DNA of 64,000 bases. It comes from Cymodocea nodosa (taxonomy: Eukaryota; Streptophyta; Magnoliopsida; Alismatales; Cymodoceaceae). The stretch covers positions 4,216,001 to 4,280,000 of the forward strand of contig CM072337.1 in assembly GCA_036874045.1 (NCBI GenBank). Reading direction: 5' to 3'. Each line of letters opens with the position of its first letter. Within the stretch, counting starts at the first letter, position 1. Below the pieces are notes generated by a model. It did no database searches, was not told where the DNA came from, and was given only the letters and a program-made list of their open reading frames with translations. This document shows positions 26,001-33,440 of this stretch, in pieces. The position numbers and the translations under genes were made by a program.

Positions 26001-29000
26001 AAAGGGAAACTCTAGAAAAAAAAGTAAGATACAAAATACAATAAAATTTTGACAGGAAAATCGCAGCCAACATATGCCTCCACTATTTAAAATTCTCACA
26101 TATGGTATTGGCTTAGACCTTCACAAATACTCTACTCTATCTGAACTTCAATTGTACATAAAGAATCCTCAACAAAAAAGTATTCAATTGGCACACAAAA
26201 AGACACCTTAAATAGAAGATACCATGTTGCAGAGCCAGGCCCCAGTAACGTGCAAGCCAGCATCTCTTGAGTACAACCTCCTCCTAAAGGGCAAGCATGG
26301 AACCAATACCAAGATCTTTTACATTTTTTAAGCATACTTAATCAAGAAATCATTAGAACAAGAAACTGTACCATTTCTTCTTGTGTCAAGATCATCCTCT
26401 GTGTCATAGAACGAAGGGATTTCACTTCAGCTTCAGCTTCTAGGCATTGTTGTATGGCAGTGGCACCCCTTTCTTTTACAGACTATTTAAATGAAAGAAG
26501 AATAAAAATCACAAAAAGAAAAATGCATGTGGTTGCTACACAGCTACAAACCATAAGAAATTGTCAATTACATCAACTTCTTGTCTAAGAGCTGCTAATT
26601 CTTCATCTTTCCCATCCTTAGTTTGTGTTGCAGCTTTTAGAGCAGCCTGCAATGAAATACCTTAATCGAAGTACCTTTCAATTACTAATGGTGACTGATT
26701 TATACAAAAAAAAATTATCAATACCAATGATGATTAGATAGATAACCAATCACTGTGATTGTGTAACTGAAAAAACTCTATCCTAAGTTCTATCTCTCTG
26801 CCTCCCTCCCATTCCTCTCTTGACTCCCATTGACCTCCTACGTTGTGTTGCTATTGTTGTGAATCAAACTCCTTCACCCCAATGTTGTCGTGTCATAGTG
26901 ATTCCACTGTCAACATTGCATCTATGCATCTCTCTTTCCTTCCTTTCCCATTGATTCCTCCCTTCAAATGTTGTCACCGCTAGTGTGCTTCAAAGGTTAG
27001 TTGGTAACTCTTTTGGTTTTGTTCCTGGCTTTTCTTTTAGTTTTCTGCTTCATTGATGAACATTTTTCTTGTTTATTGTTTTCCATTTTTCTTGCATCAA
27101 ATGATTTTTTGTGTATCAGTAGATGGCCTTTTTGTCATGCTTAATTTTCTTTTAATGTTTCTGTTTAATCCATGCATTACTCTTTCTTTTTTTGAGTGTC
27201 GCTGGTTCACTGCTCTCTCAATTTTTCCACTTCATCATGTGTTGTTTCCTATTTAAATTTTTTCCTATCAAGTATTTTTCATTTGTGAAGTGAATGTTTA
27301 CCTACTATTGTTGAGAAGCACACCATATGGAGCCTGAGTGACTGATGCATGGTCCTATATTGGTTTATCCAGATCATTAGGTGAATCTGGTTATGGATTC
27401 ACTTATTTAAAATAGGTTTTAGGGTTTTCTTGAATGTTTCCTCTTCTCTTCTCTTTCTCACACACCAACTCTGGCAACCTATTAGGGAACTACAATAGCT
27501 CTGGTGGCTTTCTCCAACAATATCAGTGACTCAAGAGAGCATTCTGATGATGTTTGGCAAGCTGTTACAGAATACTAACATGCTTTTTTGAGGTTTCTGG
27601 CAATGTTATGAATTATGAGATATTGTTAAATGTTAACCATCTTTTCTCATTTAATGTTTTGATATTTTAATGTTGTGTAACTTGTATTATTTATTTTTTG
27701 ATTTCTTAGGTTTAGTAACATCTTATTTTGTTAAAAATGATCATATATACTTTAAACATTTATAAAATCATACACGCATATATGGTACATTTGAAAAATT
27801 TTTAAATATAAAACACTGGTGCCTAGCTAAGCACTCACTGACAACATCAGGGCACCTTGATGCTTTGATTGAATTGTGAATGGTTTCAAAGTTGTGTGAA
27901 AATATGAATGTTTCTACTTTTTCGTTTGATAAATTTTCCTGAATTTGTTACTCTTTAAGGAAAATTTATTTTTTTTGAGTTTGACTTATATATATTGTAA
28001 GATTTATATTAAGTTTATTGACTTAATGTCATTTTAATACAATTTTAAACTTTGAATAATTATAATTAAATATTATTTATATATTTAATTTTCCAAATCT
28101 TATCTTAAATTTTGGAAAATTGTTGAATCCCAACCATTTTGCACCATTACCAAATCCACAATCTGTATCAGTGTCTCACAGCCACGCACCTAGAAATAGT
28201 GACCTAGTAAGTTTGTAATAAATAATAATTGTGTAACATAAATAACTTTCCAAGTTTTAGAATGTAAAAAAGGTACAAACTAGAACAATAAATGCAGTGT
28301 CAAAGTATCATTAACTCTGGTTACTAAGCCACAATTACCTCTCTTTGACGTAATGCAGCTTCCTTCCTGCAAATTAACAAGCCACCAGGAATGTCATCAT
28401 TAGGACACATCTATAGTCAGCACAATGCTGCTTAAAGTGGTAAAGTACCTGCTCAGTAGCTTTGCTTCGAGAGAAACTCCATCCCCCAGGGCAGCAACCT
28501 ATGGTAAATGAATCATTGAGGTAAAGATAATCATCATAGGTAAGCTGCAACAAGAAAAAAGGAAGAATTTCTCGAACATTTGTATGAGTGTGATTTATTG
28601 TGCTGTCCTATGAACAAACTTGATCTGTATGCGTATGTGTGTTGAATATTCAGAAAGATCCAGAATACAAACCTGGGAATACTTGGCATTTTGATTGCCT
28701 TGTGGAATGGTAAAATTTGCAATTCAATAAATTTAACAATAACAATGTACTCTAAATTATCAGTCCACATTACAGAGTCTATAGTTGAATAATACTAGAG
28801 TTGACACTTGAGCCATATAATAGGGGAATCTTACAACTTACATCATAACAATGAGCTCAATGATAATGACAAAAACTCCAGTGCCACCACCATACAAATC
28901 TTTTGAGAAACTTATCTAGTAAAAAATGTCAAACTCAATGCATGATGTTCCTATCAATGTAGGGACTTGTGATGATCCAATTGCATGCACACTTACCTCC

Positions 29001-32000
29001 AACAGGATGGTTCAGTTGTAAGTGCCTTCTTGAAAAACCCCACACAAGAGATCCCAAGTTTGAACCTTGGAGAAGGCATACATGCACAAATCTAAGAAAA
29101 TCTAGTGGAGACACTATGCCTGAACACCCCCTTTAGAACCTAGGCTCACCGTCCAAACTATTGTGGAAGGGATTTTTGGGATACCAAAATAAATTTTAAA
29201 AAATGCATTATTGTATCCTTATCTTCGTATGGAGAGGCTGACCTCCAGCCTTAACTCATAATAGAGAAACCTTTGTTAAATCTGTCAAGTATCAATAACT
29301 TGCAAAGGATTTAAAAAGGAAATTACCTGTTTCTCAAGTTCACGAACTCTAACACCTGCTCCCTCACATCTGTCTTCCATAAACCGAAGCTGATCATGAA
29401 TTATATTAGTGGCTATTTCAAAATGATAGAAGACATTTGTTTGGAAGTAAAATTAACAGCATACCTTCTCCCGGAGATTGTCATTTTCATCTTGAAGCAT
29501 ATCAAGCTGCAAAAAAAAGCTGCAGTTATATTGCATAATTTCTAAATTTCTAGTTTTATACATGTTCACTTCAAGCAATCTTAAAGCTTTAAAATGCAAG
29601 AGACATATTAAAGTTGCTAACAAATGCCCAGCTCTGTGGAAATTGATAGCTATACTTTTGAATAAAATATAAGAAGAGTACCTCATCTTGAAGTGCAGAA
29701 GCTTCTTGCTTATTTTCCACTGCTCTCAAGTTCCCAGGCTTGACATCTGACAAAAATCTGTAGGACATTTTAGCTGTTTAGTTCTCCACTATGTAATAGC
29801 CAAAAGGAACCACCAAGGTTATTTTGGCAGTGACCAAGTCATTATCAAAAGGAAGGTTGATGAAGCTTCATGACATGAAAAGTATTGAAATGGGGCTTTA
29901 ACACAGCTTTTATATGGTTTCCATATTTTAGTTCAATCTGGATCTAGAACTGACTATAATCTAGCTACAAACTGTGTTAAGCGTCTCTGAAAGAATGTAG
30001 AAGCAGACCCTACCTCCCAATAGATTCTGAAAAATCCTCCAGTTGGCCTCCCTCAGAATTCTGATGGCCTGTTCTACTGAGACAGTATAATATCCAACAG
30101 CAATTTCTTCAATAATTCCAAATCTTTTCTATTCTTTTCACCTTAATTTCATGATAAATTTTGGTTGAATGTATTTTATATTTTATTATTATGAAACTTT
30201 TACGAATGTGAACTTGATCTTAAACTTTATATATTAATGCATATAAAGATCTATAGTATTATGTAAAAACCACTAAAATATACAATTTAGTTACCAGCAG
30301 CACCTATTAAACCAAGGCATCATTACAATTCATTGGTACCCTAACACTTTTGAGAACAATGGCAATTATTATTTTTATGTTTATTGAGTCAATCTTTCCC
30401 ATTTTCTTTTCTCTTCTCTCTTAACTAGGAAACACAAATTCTTCTATACATACATAACACTTAAACCCAGTACCCAACATGGCTAAGATTCTTCAGGATC
30501 TTCTTGGATATGCCACATGGCATATTCAGAAAATTCCTAGCAAAAAATTAATTTCAATGTGCTTTAAATACAACAGACACTTGTGAACACAAGGATTTGA
30601 CAAGAAATACTTTTGGAGTGTTAAGTGATAGGTGAATACTCTTAAAATTAAAAGAAAAATTCTATAAAATTGTCATTCATCTAATTATACTTTATGGTTC
30701 AAAATATTGGATCGTAAAGCTAATCATAAGAAAAAGGTTAATATTGCAAAAATACAAATATTTAGATAGACAAGTAATAATACTATAAGGGATAAGTTAA
30801 AAAATGACTTTATTAGAGACAAAGTACCAATTACACCAATTGAAGATATGATAGTAAAAAATAAGCTTAGGTGGCTTGATCAAATCTTTAGAAGGACAAA
30901 GAATACATCAACTAGGAGAAAATAATCAATTAGTATAAATGAAACTAAAAAAAGTAGAGAAAGAATTAAAATTAATTGGTCAGAAATTGTAAGAAAAAAT
31001 TTAAATTTATTTAATTTAATTGAAGATTTGACTATAAATAGAAATATATGGAAAAAAAATATTCACACGGCTATTGGATTATGGCATGGGTTGTTGTGGT
31101 TATAGTTTTCTTTTTCACTTTTCTCCCCTATTTGCAAGAGAATTTGATTCCAAGTATTTCTTATTTTAGCCTCTTCTCCCTATTTGCAAGGTAAATTTTA
31201 AATGAACACTCAAATGTGTTTTTTATCTTTTTATTGTGATCTTTAGAGATAATTTTGATGCCTATTGACTTGATTTTAAACTTAATATTAGGGAATAATT
31301 GTATATATCAATGTAAAATTTCATGAAATATCATATATAATAATGAACAAATTATTAAAATATTTTAATAAAAACACATAGCTAGGCTTCAAAGGGGCCA
31401 TAACACAATGCCTTTTATGCCTTGATAACTTTAAAATAAGGAAATTCAATATTTTTATGATTGTCATATCAATCTACCACTGAATCAACGTTAAGAATAA
31501 ACTTCTATTACCCTTTGCTCCTGGAAGCATCAACTTGAGGTTGTATTGCTGTTATGGGAGGAGTCTTCAAAGTTGTTCTACTTGGTGCTATTGATGGGGT
31601 TGTTCGAGTAGAAATTGATGATGGCCTCCCAGCAGATGTGGCTCGAATTGATGGAATTGGTTCTATGAAGTTCCGACCTAACTAATTAAAACATGAGAAA
31701 CCATATTAGACAATGATTCATAAAGGATGATGTCTAGATGTTCATGGTGGTCAACATTTGTGAGCTTTTCTATACTAATAATGAAAAATTAATAAAGTAT
31801 TAGTTTCTTTTCATTGCAAAGATATTTTTATTATCTTCAGAGTTCCTTAGTCCCAATGTTGCTCCACAACATTTTCTCAACATCAATTGGCTCAACCACA
31901 ATAGTTGCCGCCTAAGTAATGAATTTCATTTTGAAATTTAACAAATGTCATATCAATACAATCTTTTACAAATAGATGAGCAGAACTAAATTAGTTAACA

Positions 32001-33120
32001 GAATTAAGTGTAAACTCTAAAGATAGCAAGAGAAAGAGCACTTTAGTCTGTTGGTTAGCAGGCCAGTTGTGTAATAAATCCACGGACCCAATTGACAAAT
32101 GACTAACAGAAACCGCAGCAAAATATCTTCCATGATTTGTATTTTTTAAGGAAAAAAATCATCAGCAAACAATTTTCTGACGATGAGTTACAAAGCCGCC
32201 ACCAATACAATTTCATCAACGTTTACAACAACCACAGTTGGTACAGATCTAACTCAGATCAATGATAGAGAACTCAAAACTGCAGGCTGACAACAGACAA
32301 AAATTAGAAGTGAAATCCCTATGTATTATCCCAACAGGTCTGATCTCATCCAAAAGCCAGAGGCTTACTATCGAATTTACGTGGAAGAAAAACCTCCAGA
32401 AAAAAAATTGACAACACTCAAGCTCGATTCTATTATCCAACTCTAAACTCAAGAGACAGATCTGTACGAATTCTCTTGTTTAAAACAAGTTCATAGTTCA
32501 TACACTTCGAAGATCAATTCACAACATATAAGCTCGATTCACAACATCAAGGAAAAACAGAAATCACACTTAATTTAATTCTACTCTCCATGACTGAAGT
32601 CCAGAAACGGATTGAACGAATTCTCCGTTTCCAAAAATGTTCGTGCACCACGAAGCTCTATCCGTTACAGAACGAACTCATCAGAGAATAATTGGAAAAA
32701 AAAAATCCACGTGCGATGGAAAATTACCGCAGGAGACGGAGATCTATTCCCTCGCGACGGAGCACCAGAACCAGGAGCGGCGGCGGCCCTCCCACTTCCA
32801 CCACCACCAGAACCACCATCAACACTCGGGATCTGGCGCGAGGTGCTAAACCGAAACGCGCCGACACCAGAGCCTGGAGGCAAGAGTCCGTCCACCTCGT
32901 CCTCGTCCTCATGATCTACGGCGGTCTGCGTGGCCATCACCTGCGCCAGCCTTGCGGCCGCAGCCTTCGCCGCCACGTTCTGTGAGCGCTTGATCCCCGT
33001 CAGACCTCCCGCGGCGCGGGGATGCGCCGGAGACATTACCGGGGAGGAAGATCCTGTGCTGCTCATATCCCCGCTCCGCTGCCGTGTAAACACCGGACTC
33101 CCTGCTCGCCGCCGTTCCAT
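1908..33120 (-). CDS. SCD2: SCD2-like coiled-coil protein (17 coding exons)
   Basis: Seen: exons, in order on the minus strand, are 33120-32728, 31681-31512, 29757-29682, 29506-29465, 29389-29327, 28498-28449, 28366-28339, 26646-26572, 26482-26372, 26283-26223, 16698-16582, 16418-16297, 16091-16022, 15859-15818, 15622-15582, 15396-15270 and 2041-1908. All junctions are GT-AG and all phases agree; the sum is 1722 nt, 573 residues. Residues 1-190 are Ser/Gly/Pro/Ala-rich and probably disordered. About 205-340 is heptad-like and charged ([30 protein letters not shown]). The C-terminal part carries [10 protein letters not shown] (about 343-352), [11 protein letters not shown] and [11 protein letters not shown] (488-498). 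Known: Arabidopsis SCD2 is a similar-sized coiled-coil protein that works with the DENN-domain protein SCD1 and the exocyst in membrane traffic, cytokinesis and guard-cell division. The identity rests on remembered family sequence, not on a search. The ATG at 33120 is chosen because it follows the CT-rich leader and starts the conserved MERRRAGSP. Confidence 0.8.
2042..2610. other. intron 16, unassigned AT-rich part
   Basis: SCD2 intron sequence next to exon 17. AT-rich, with no recognisable element or RNA gene. Confidence 0.5.
2612..4040. repeat. LTR-like repetitive block in intron 16
   Basis: A purine-rich run (GAGGAGGGAG) is followed by TGTATGCCAATCAC, which looks like a polypurine tract and LTR start. 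The following 1.4 kb is non-coding, includes a minisatellite (3205-3400), and ends in a stretch with TATAAA-like and leader-like features near 3842-3960. The right boundary and a target duplication were not found. If it is a solo LTR, it is old and its family is unknown. Confidence 0.25.
3205..3400. repeat. degenerate 21-bp minisatellite
   Basis: About nine diverged units of 21-22 bp. Four adjacent ones at about 3293-3377 begin CCAAACAACCAA, CCAAACCATTGG, CTAAATGACCCA and CCAAACAACCAA. Earlier units (CCAAACAATCGA, GAACAATCAAGA) are more diverged. The short ORFs across it are by-products of the repeat. Confidence 0.55.
4041..6339. other. intron 16, no recognised feature
   Basis: Mixed, moderately AT-rich sequence with only short chance ORFs. 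I see no coding similarity, tandem repeat or terminal repeat that I can support. It probably includes decayed repeats. Confidence 0.4.
6340..7603 (-). mobile_element. small TRIM-like LTR element
   Basis: Two similar direct repeats of about 140 bp lie at 6340-6482 and 7465-7603. Both contain TATATATAAAAGCTACA, a run like GAGACTAATACAAG, and CACCTAATCCTAA near the distal end. The right copy reads TG...CA on the minus strand (TGTTGGGG ... CCACA). Next to it lies a tRNA-Met-type primer site (TGGTATGAGAAC, minus, 7464-7453). Next to the left copy is the polypurine run GCTTGAGGGAGAG (minus, about 6496-6484). The internal region is under 1 kb, with no convincing gag or pol. The size and parts fit a TRIM or small non-autonomous Copia-related element. 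The LTRs are clearly diverged, so it is not recent. Confidence 0.55.
7604..8599. other. intron 16, unassigned
   Basis: AT-rich sequence between the TRIM-like element and the Copia fragment. Part of it may be an unrecognised LTR of the Copia fragment. Nothing further is supported. Confidence 0.35.
8600..10545 (+). mobile_element. broken Ty1/Copia fragment (gag to pre-integrase)
   Basis: Remains of a Copia gag region are readable in pieces, including a retroviral-type zinc knuckle ([14 protein letters not shown] near 9361-9405). They are followed by the protease/pre-integrase border, with a [11 protein letters not shown]-like signature near 10195-10230 and DSWL-HKRL near 10525. It carries many breaks, and integrase, reverse transcriptase and both LTRs are not seen. 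It abuts the oppositely oriented Gypsy element on its right. Old fossil. Confidence 0.7.
10546..14175 (-). mobile_element. broken Ty3/Gypsy element in intron 16
   Basis: Read on the minus strand, the order is: a tRNA-Met-like primer site (TGGTACCAAAGC, about 14175-14160), a poorly preserved gag region, reverse transcriptase with [11 protein letters not shown] and FDDILVY (near 12540-12390), RNase H remnants, integrase remnants (11500-11150) and the integrase C-terminal [16 protein letters not shown] (about 10640-10590). The domain order RT-RH-IN is that of Ty3/Gypsy. There are many breaks throughout; LTRs were not delimited. Old fossil. Confidence 0.7.
14176..15269. other. intron 16, AT-rich part next to exon 16
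   Basis: Very AT-rich, with a short TA repeat near 14791-14802. It may contain the upstream LTR of the adjacent Gypsy element, but no boundary is visible. No gene is seen. Confidence 0.4.
15270..15396 (-). CDS. SCD2: SCD2 exon 16
   Basis: Encodes [40 protein letters not shown] and VD, with one base left over. Acceptor TTTAG|GCATGG, donor GATG|GTAATT. The 13228-bp intron 16 follows. Confidence 0.82.
15582..15622 (-). CDS. SCD2: SCD2 exon 15
   Basis: Encodes [14 protein letters not shown]. Acceptor TGCAG|AACTAA, donor CAG|GTATCA, phase 0. Confidence 0.78.
15818..15859 (-). CDS. SCD2: SCD2 exon 14
   Basis: Encodes [14 protein letters not shown] plus one base of the next codon. Acceptor TTTCAG|ACTTC, donor TTAG|GTACAG. 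Confidence 0.78.
   Translation of the reverse strand, partial: TSNLLVIPSLWKH
16022..16091 (-). CDS. SCD2: SCD2 exon 13
   Basis: Encodes [20 protein letters not shown] then SNS and one base of the next codon. Acceptor TATAG|GTTGAG, donor TCAG|GTTTGT. Confidence 0.8.
16297..16418 (-). CDS. SCD2: SCD2 exon 12
   Basis: Encodes [20 protein letters not shown], then [20 protein letters not shown] and Lys. Acceptor AAAAG|GTGAT, donor AAG|GTCATT (weak beyond GT), phase 0. Confidence 0.8.
16582..16698 (-). CDS. SCD2: SCD2 exon 11
   Basis: First exon after the 9.5-kb intron. Encodes [20 protein letters not shown], then [19 protein letters not shown] and one base of the next Gly codon. Acceptor GTTTAG|GTGTC, donor CAAG|GTAACT. 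The phase matches exon 10 exactly. Confidence 0.82.
17026..17072. repeat. (CA)n(CT)n microsatellite in intron 10
   Basis: A compound dinucleotide repeat of about nine CA units followed by about fifteen CT units. It directly precedes a repeat that occurs again at 25335. Confidence 0.95.
17093..17200 (+). repeat. dispersed repeat, copy 1
   Basis: The block CATTTAAGTAGATGACTGAA followed by GGTTGACTTAGGGCTAGTTTGGTAACAC recurs in diverged form at about 25337-25420. Both copies are preceded by a CT-rich tract. GGGCTAGTTTGGTAACAC is reminiscent of the ends of plant MITEs, but no inverted partner was found. Confidence 0.4.
17626..19110. mobile_element. possible non-autonomous DNA transposon
   Basis: Imperfect terminal inverted repeats: AGTCCATTTGTGTATATTTC at the left, and on the minus strand from 19110 GGGGCGGTTTGTGCACATGG at the right. 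They share the TTTGTG core. The pair is flanked by CTAAG at 17621-17625 and 19111-19115. The interior has no transposase; it is AT-rich, with GAAATATTCACA-type repeats at 18060-18200 and AACAA-rich degenerate repeats at 18700-18860. The ends resemble hAT-type MITEs, but 5 bp is short for a hAT target duplication, so the class is uncertain. Confidence 0.35.
18998..19100. repeat. subterminal inverted/direct repeat pair
   Basis: GGGAAATCTTGG (about 19001) is complementary to CCCAAGATTTCC (about 19070). The phrase TTTCCCATGTGCACAAA also recurs as TTTTCCATGTGCACAAA (about 19016 and 19087). This could be a hairpin or a duplicated end of the adjacent transposon-like unit. Confidence 0.45.
19976..20314 (+). 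repeat. 175-bp tandem duplication within the LINE
   Basis: A segment beginning CAAGTATCATCAAAATTTG occurs at 19981 and again at 20156. The copies are nearly identical for about 160 bp, through to TTGACAATGTAAAGGGG. The close identity against a decayed background marks it as much younger than the LINE itself. Confidence 0.85.
21190..23700. mobile_element. possible solo LTR inserted in the LINE
   Basis: A non-coding 2511-bp block interrupts the LINE between its endonuclease and reverse transcriptase parts. It starts TGTTAGC and ends GTCAACA, so its ends read TG...CA with a short inverted match (TGTT/AACA), as LTRs do. No clear 5-bp duplication is seen (left flank GTAGG, right flank CGACA). Much of it is a degenerate repeat array (22050-23640). 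It could be a solo LTR of a large Gypsy family or another repeat; it is old. Confidence 0.3.
22050..23640. repeat. degenerate long-unit tandem array
   Basis: At least six diverged copies of a phrase like TGATACCTTCCGACAAGGAG, then TTCGACTAAACCGAGG, occur near 22320, 22553, 22792, 22988, 23118 and 23349. Spacing is irregular, about 130-240 bp. Between them recur AAATGTCAGGTC- and GACCCGACAAA-like phrases. No ORF is supported. Confidence 0.6.
25160..25565 (+). repeat. tandem pair of dispersed repeat, copies 2 and 3
   Basis: CTTACAATATTTTGATTACTT...GATGCAAATGG...TTGCACTCTTTCCACCCTCA (about 25171-25265) recurs at about 25427-25553 with the same order of phrases. The block between them (25337-25400) matches the repeat at 17093. 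The intron thus carries several copies of one small repeat family on both sides of the LINE. Confidence 0.5.
25566..26222. other. intron 10, part next to exon 10
   Basis: Intron sequence with a 116-codon minus-strand frame (26099-25749) that has no family resemblance and no splice fit. I see nothing else here. Confidence 0.45.
26223..26283 (-). CDS. SCD2: SCD2 exon 10
   Basis: Encodes [20 protein letters not shown] plus the first base of a Gly codon. The Trp/Arg-rich RCWLARYW block is strongly conserved in my memory of the family. Acceptor TTTAG|GAGGAG, donor CATG|GTATCT. The 9524-bp intron 10 follows. Confidence 0.8.
26372..26482 (-). CDS. SCD2: SCD2 exon 9 (37 codons)
   Basis: Encodes [20 protein letters not shown] then [17 protein letters not shown], the end of the coiled coil. 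Acceptor AATAG|TCTGTA, donor ATG|GTACAG, phase 0. Confidence 0.8.
26572..26646 (-). CDS. SCD2: SCD2 exon 8 (25 codons)
   Basis: Encodes [20 protein letters not shown] and RQEVD, helical and charged. Acceptor TGCAG|GCTGCT, donor GAT|GTAATT, phase 0. Confidence 0.8.
26647..28338. other. SCD2 intron 7
   Basis: A 1692-bp intron. The CT-rich stretch near 26800-26960 and the AT-rich stretch 27600-28130 look like decayed repeat sequence. No terminal repeats or coding remnants were recognised. Confidence 0.45.
28339..28366 (-). CDS. SCD2: SCD2 exon 7 (28-nt microexon)
   Basis: Completes Arg and encodes KEAALRQRE. Acceptor TGCAG|GAAGG, donor GAG|GTAATT. One of the smallest exons; the frame and coiled-coil continuity require it. 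Confidence 0.8.
28449..28498 (-). CDS. SCD2: SCD2 exon 6
   Basis: Encodes [16 protein letters not shown] plus two bases of an Arg codon completed by exon 7. Acceptor CATAG|GTTGCT, donor CAG|GTACTT. Confidence 0.8.
28985..29205 (+). mobile_element. tRNA-derived SINE in SCD2 intron 5
   Basis: An RNA polymerase III A box (TGGTTCAGTTG, 29008-29018) and B box (GTTTGAACC, 29058-29066) sit 40 bp apart, the spacing expected of a tRNA-derived SINE promoter. A tRNA-unrelated body follows, and the sequence ends in an A/T-rich tail (AATAAATTTTAAAAAA, about 29189-29204). TGCAT occurs on both flanks and may be what remains of a target duplication. It is antisense to SCD2. It is not a functional tRNA gene: no cloverleaf could be formed by eye. 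Confidence 0.6.
29327..29389 (-). CDS. SCD2: SCD2 exon 5 (21 codons)
   Basis: Encodes [20 protein letters not shown] and a final Gln. Acceptor ATCAG|CTTCGG, donor CAG|GTAATT, phase 0. Continues the coiled coil from exon 4. Confidence 0.8.
29465..29506 (-). CDS. SCD2: SCD2 exon 4 (14 codons)
   Basis: Encodes [14 protein letters not shown], a clear heptad-type coiled-coil segment. Acceptor GCAG|CTTGAT, donor AAG|GTATGC. Too short to be found by ORF length alone; placed by continuity of the coiled coil. Confidence 0.8.
29682..29757 (-). CDS. SCD2: SCD2 exon 3
   Basis: Completes the Gly codon and encodes [18 protein letters not shown] followed by ASALQDE, the beginning of the coiled coil. Acceptor CTACAG|ATTT, donor GAG|GTACTC, phase 0. 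Confidence 0.8.
30660..31075 (+). mobile_element. RTE-type LINE 3' fragment in SCD2 intron 2
   Basis: The plus-strand frames carry the C-terminal signature of plant RTE-like reverse transcriptases: IILYGSKYW (about 30683), [20 protein letters not shown] (about 30810-30870) and [18 protein letters not shown] (about 30950-31010). The frame shifts at least twice between these, and everything upstream in the element is missing, which is the usual 5' truncation of LINEs. It is antisense to SCD2. Confidence 0.6.
31512..31681 (-). CDS. SCD2: SCD2 exon 2
   Basis: Residues 132-188, basic and Ser/Thr/Pro-rich ([20 protein letters not shown]...). The acceptor is the first AG of a tandem pair, ATTAG|TTAG|GTCGG. 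Using the second AG, 4 nt later, would shift the frame and hit a stop within five codons. Donor AAAGG|GTAATA leaves two bases of a Gly codon. Confidence 0.8.
31682..32727. other. SCD2 intron 1
   Basis: A 1046-bp first intron, AT-rich and without recognisable elements. Donor GCG|GTAATT, acceptor AATTAG. Confidence 0.6.
32728..33120 (-). CDS. SCD2: SCD2 exon 1 (start codon)
   Basis: Residues 1-131. Much richer in G+C than the rest of the gene. Starts at ATG 33120-33118; the GTG just upstream is in frame but is not needed. Encodes [14 protein letters not shown], then [13 protein letters not shown], an Ala-rich helix-like patch ([16 protein letters not shown]), an acidic patch (DHEDEDEVD) and a Gly/Ser/Ala-rich tail ending NRSPSPA. 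Donor GCG|GTAATT, phase 0. Confidence 0.85.
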
Positions 33121-33160
33121 CACGAGAGGGAGAGAGAGAGAGAGGGAGACGGAAGTTTCT
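33121..33160 (-). promoter_or_regulatory. CT-rich 5' leader of SCD2
   Basis: Directly upstream of the start codon the minus strand is an uninterrupted CT repeat tract (GA-rich on the plus strand, about 33124-33151). Pyrimidine-rich leaders of this kind are common in plant 5' UTRs. The transcription start is not determined. Confidence 0.5.
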
Positions 33161-33440
33161 GCTTGACAGTTCTACACTAGATTTCAGGAGAAGAAAATGT
33201 GGAGGAGAGAGTGTGCGTGTCAGGGACGTCGATTCGGGATCGGACGGTAGCGTCGGAGTGGCAGCGGAGGTAGGCAACGTATAAAATTGAGTCGTAATAA
33301 AAATAATAAAAGCAACTTGCAAAAAAATAAGAATAATAAATGTGTTAAAAAAAATTCGGGATCTGATTGCAAATGGGCAACTACTACTACCAGTGTTGAC
33401 TGCGCTACAGTGTAGGTGGTCTTTCATTTAAAAAAAATTG
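33161..33440 (-). promoter_or_regulatory. probable SCD2 core promoter / 5' UTR
   Basis: This is the region immediately upstream of the SCD2 leader. A TATA-like element (TTTTATAC on the minus strand, about 33286-33279) lies some 160 bp upstream of the ATG. G+C falls from high to low at this point, as expected at a promoter edge. A 172-codon frame overlapping exon 1 here is in a different frame and looks like a shadow. Confidence 0.3.

Noticed and set aside
25749-26099. 116-codon minus-strand frame close to exon 10
   Set aside because: Lies between exons 10 and 11 but does not match the expected protein, and the exon 10 to 11 phase is complete without it.
29008-29066. tRNA gene
   Set aside because: A and B boxes are present, but no acceptor stem or cloverleaf could be paired by eye. 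A SINE explains it better.
32612-32985. Plus-strand frames of 70-100 codons opposite SCD2 exon 1
   Set aside because: Antisense reflections of a GC-rich, low-complexity exon; no start context or family resemblance.
32909-33427. 172-codon minus-strand frame across the SCD2 start
   Set aside because: It overlaps exon 1 in a different frame, and its composition changes abruptly from AT-rich promoter to GC-rich exon. A shadow of the real gene, at most an upstream frame.
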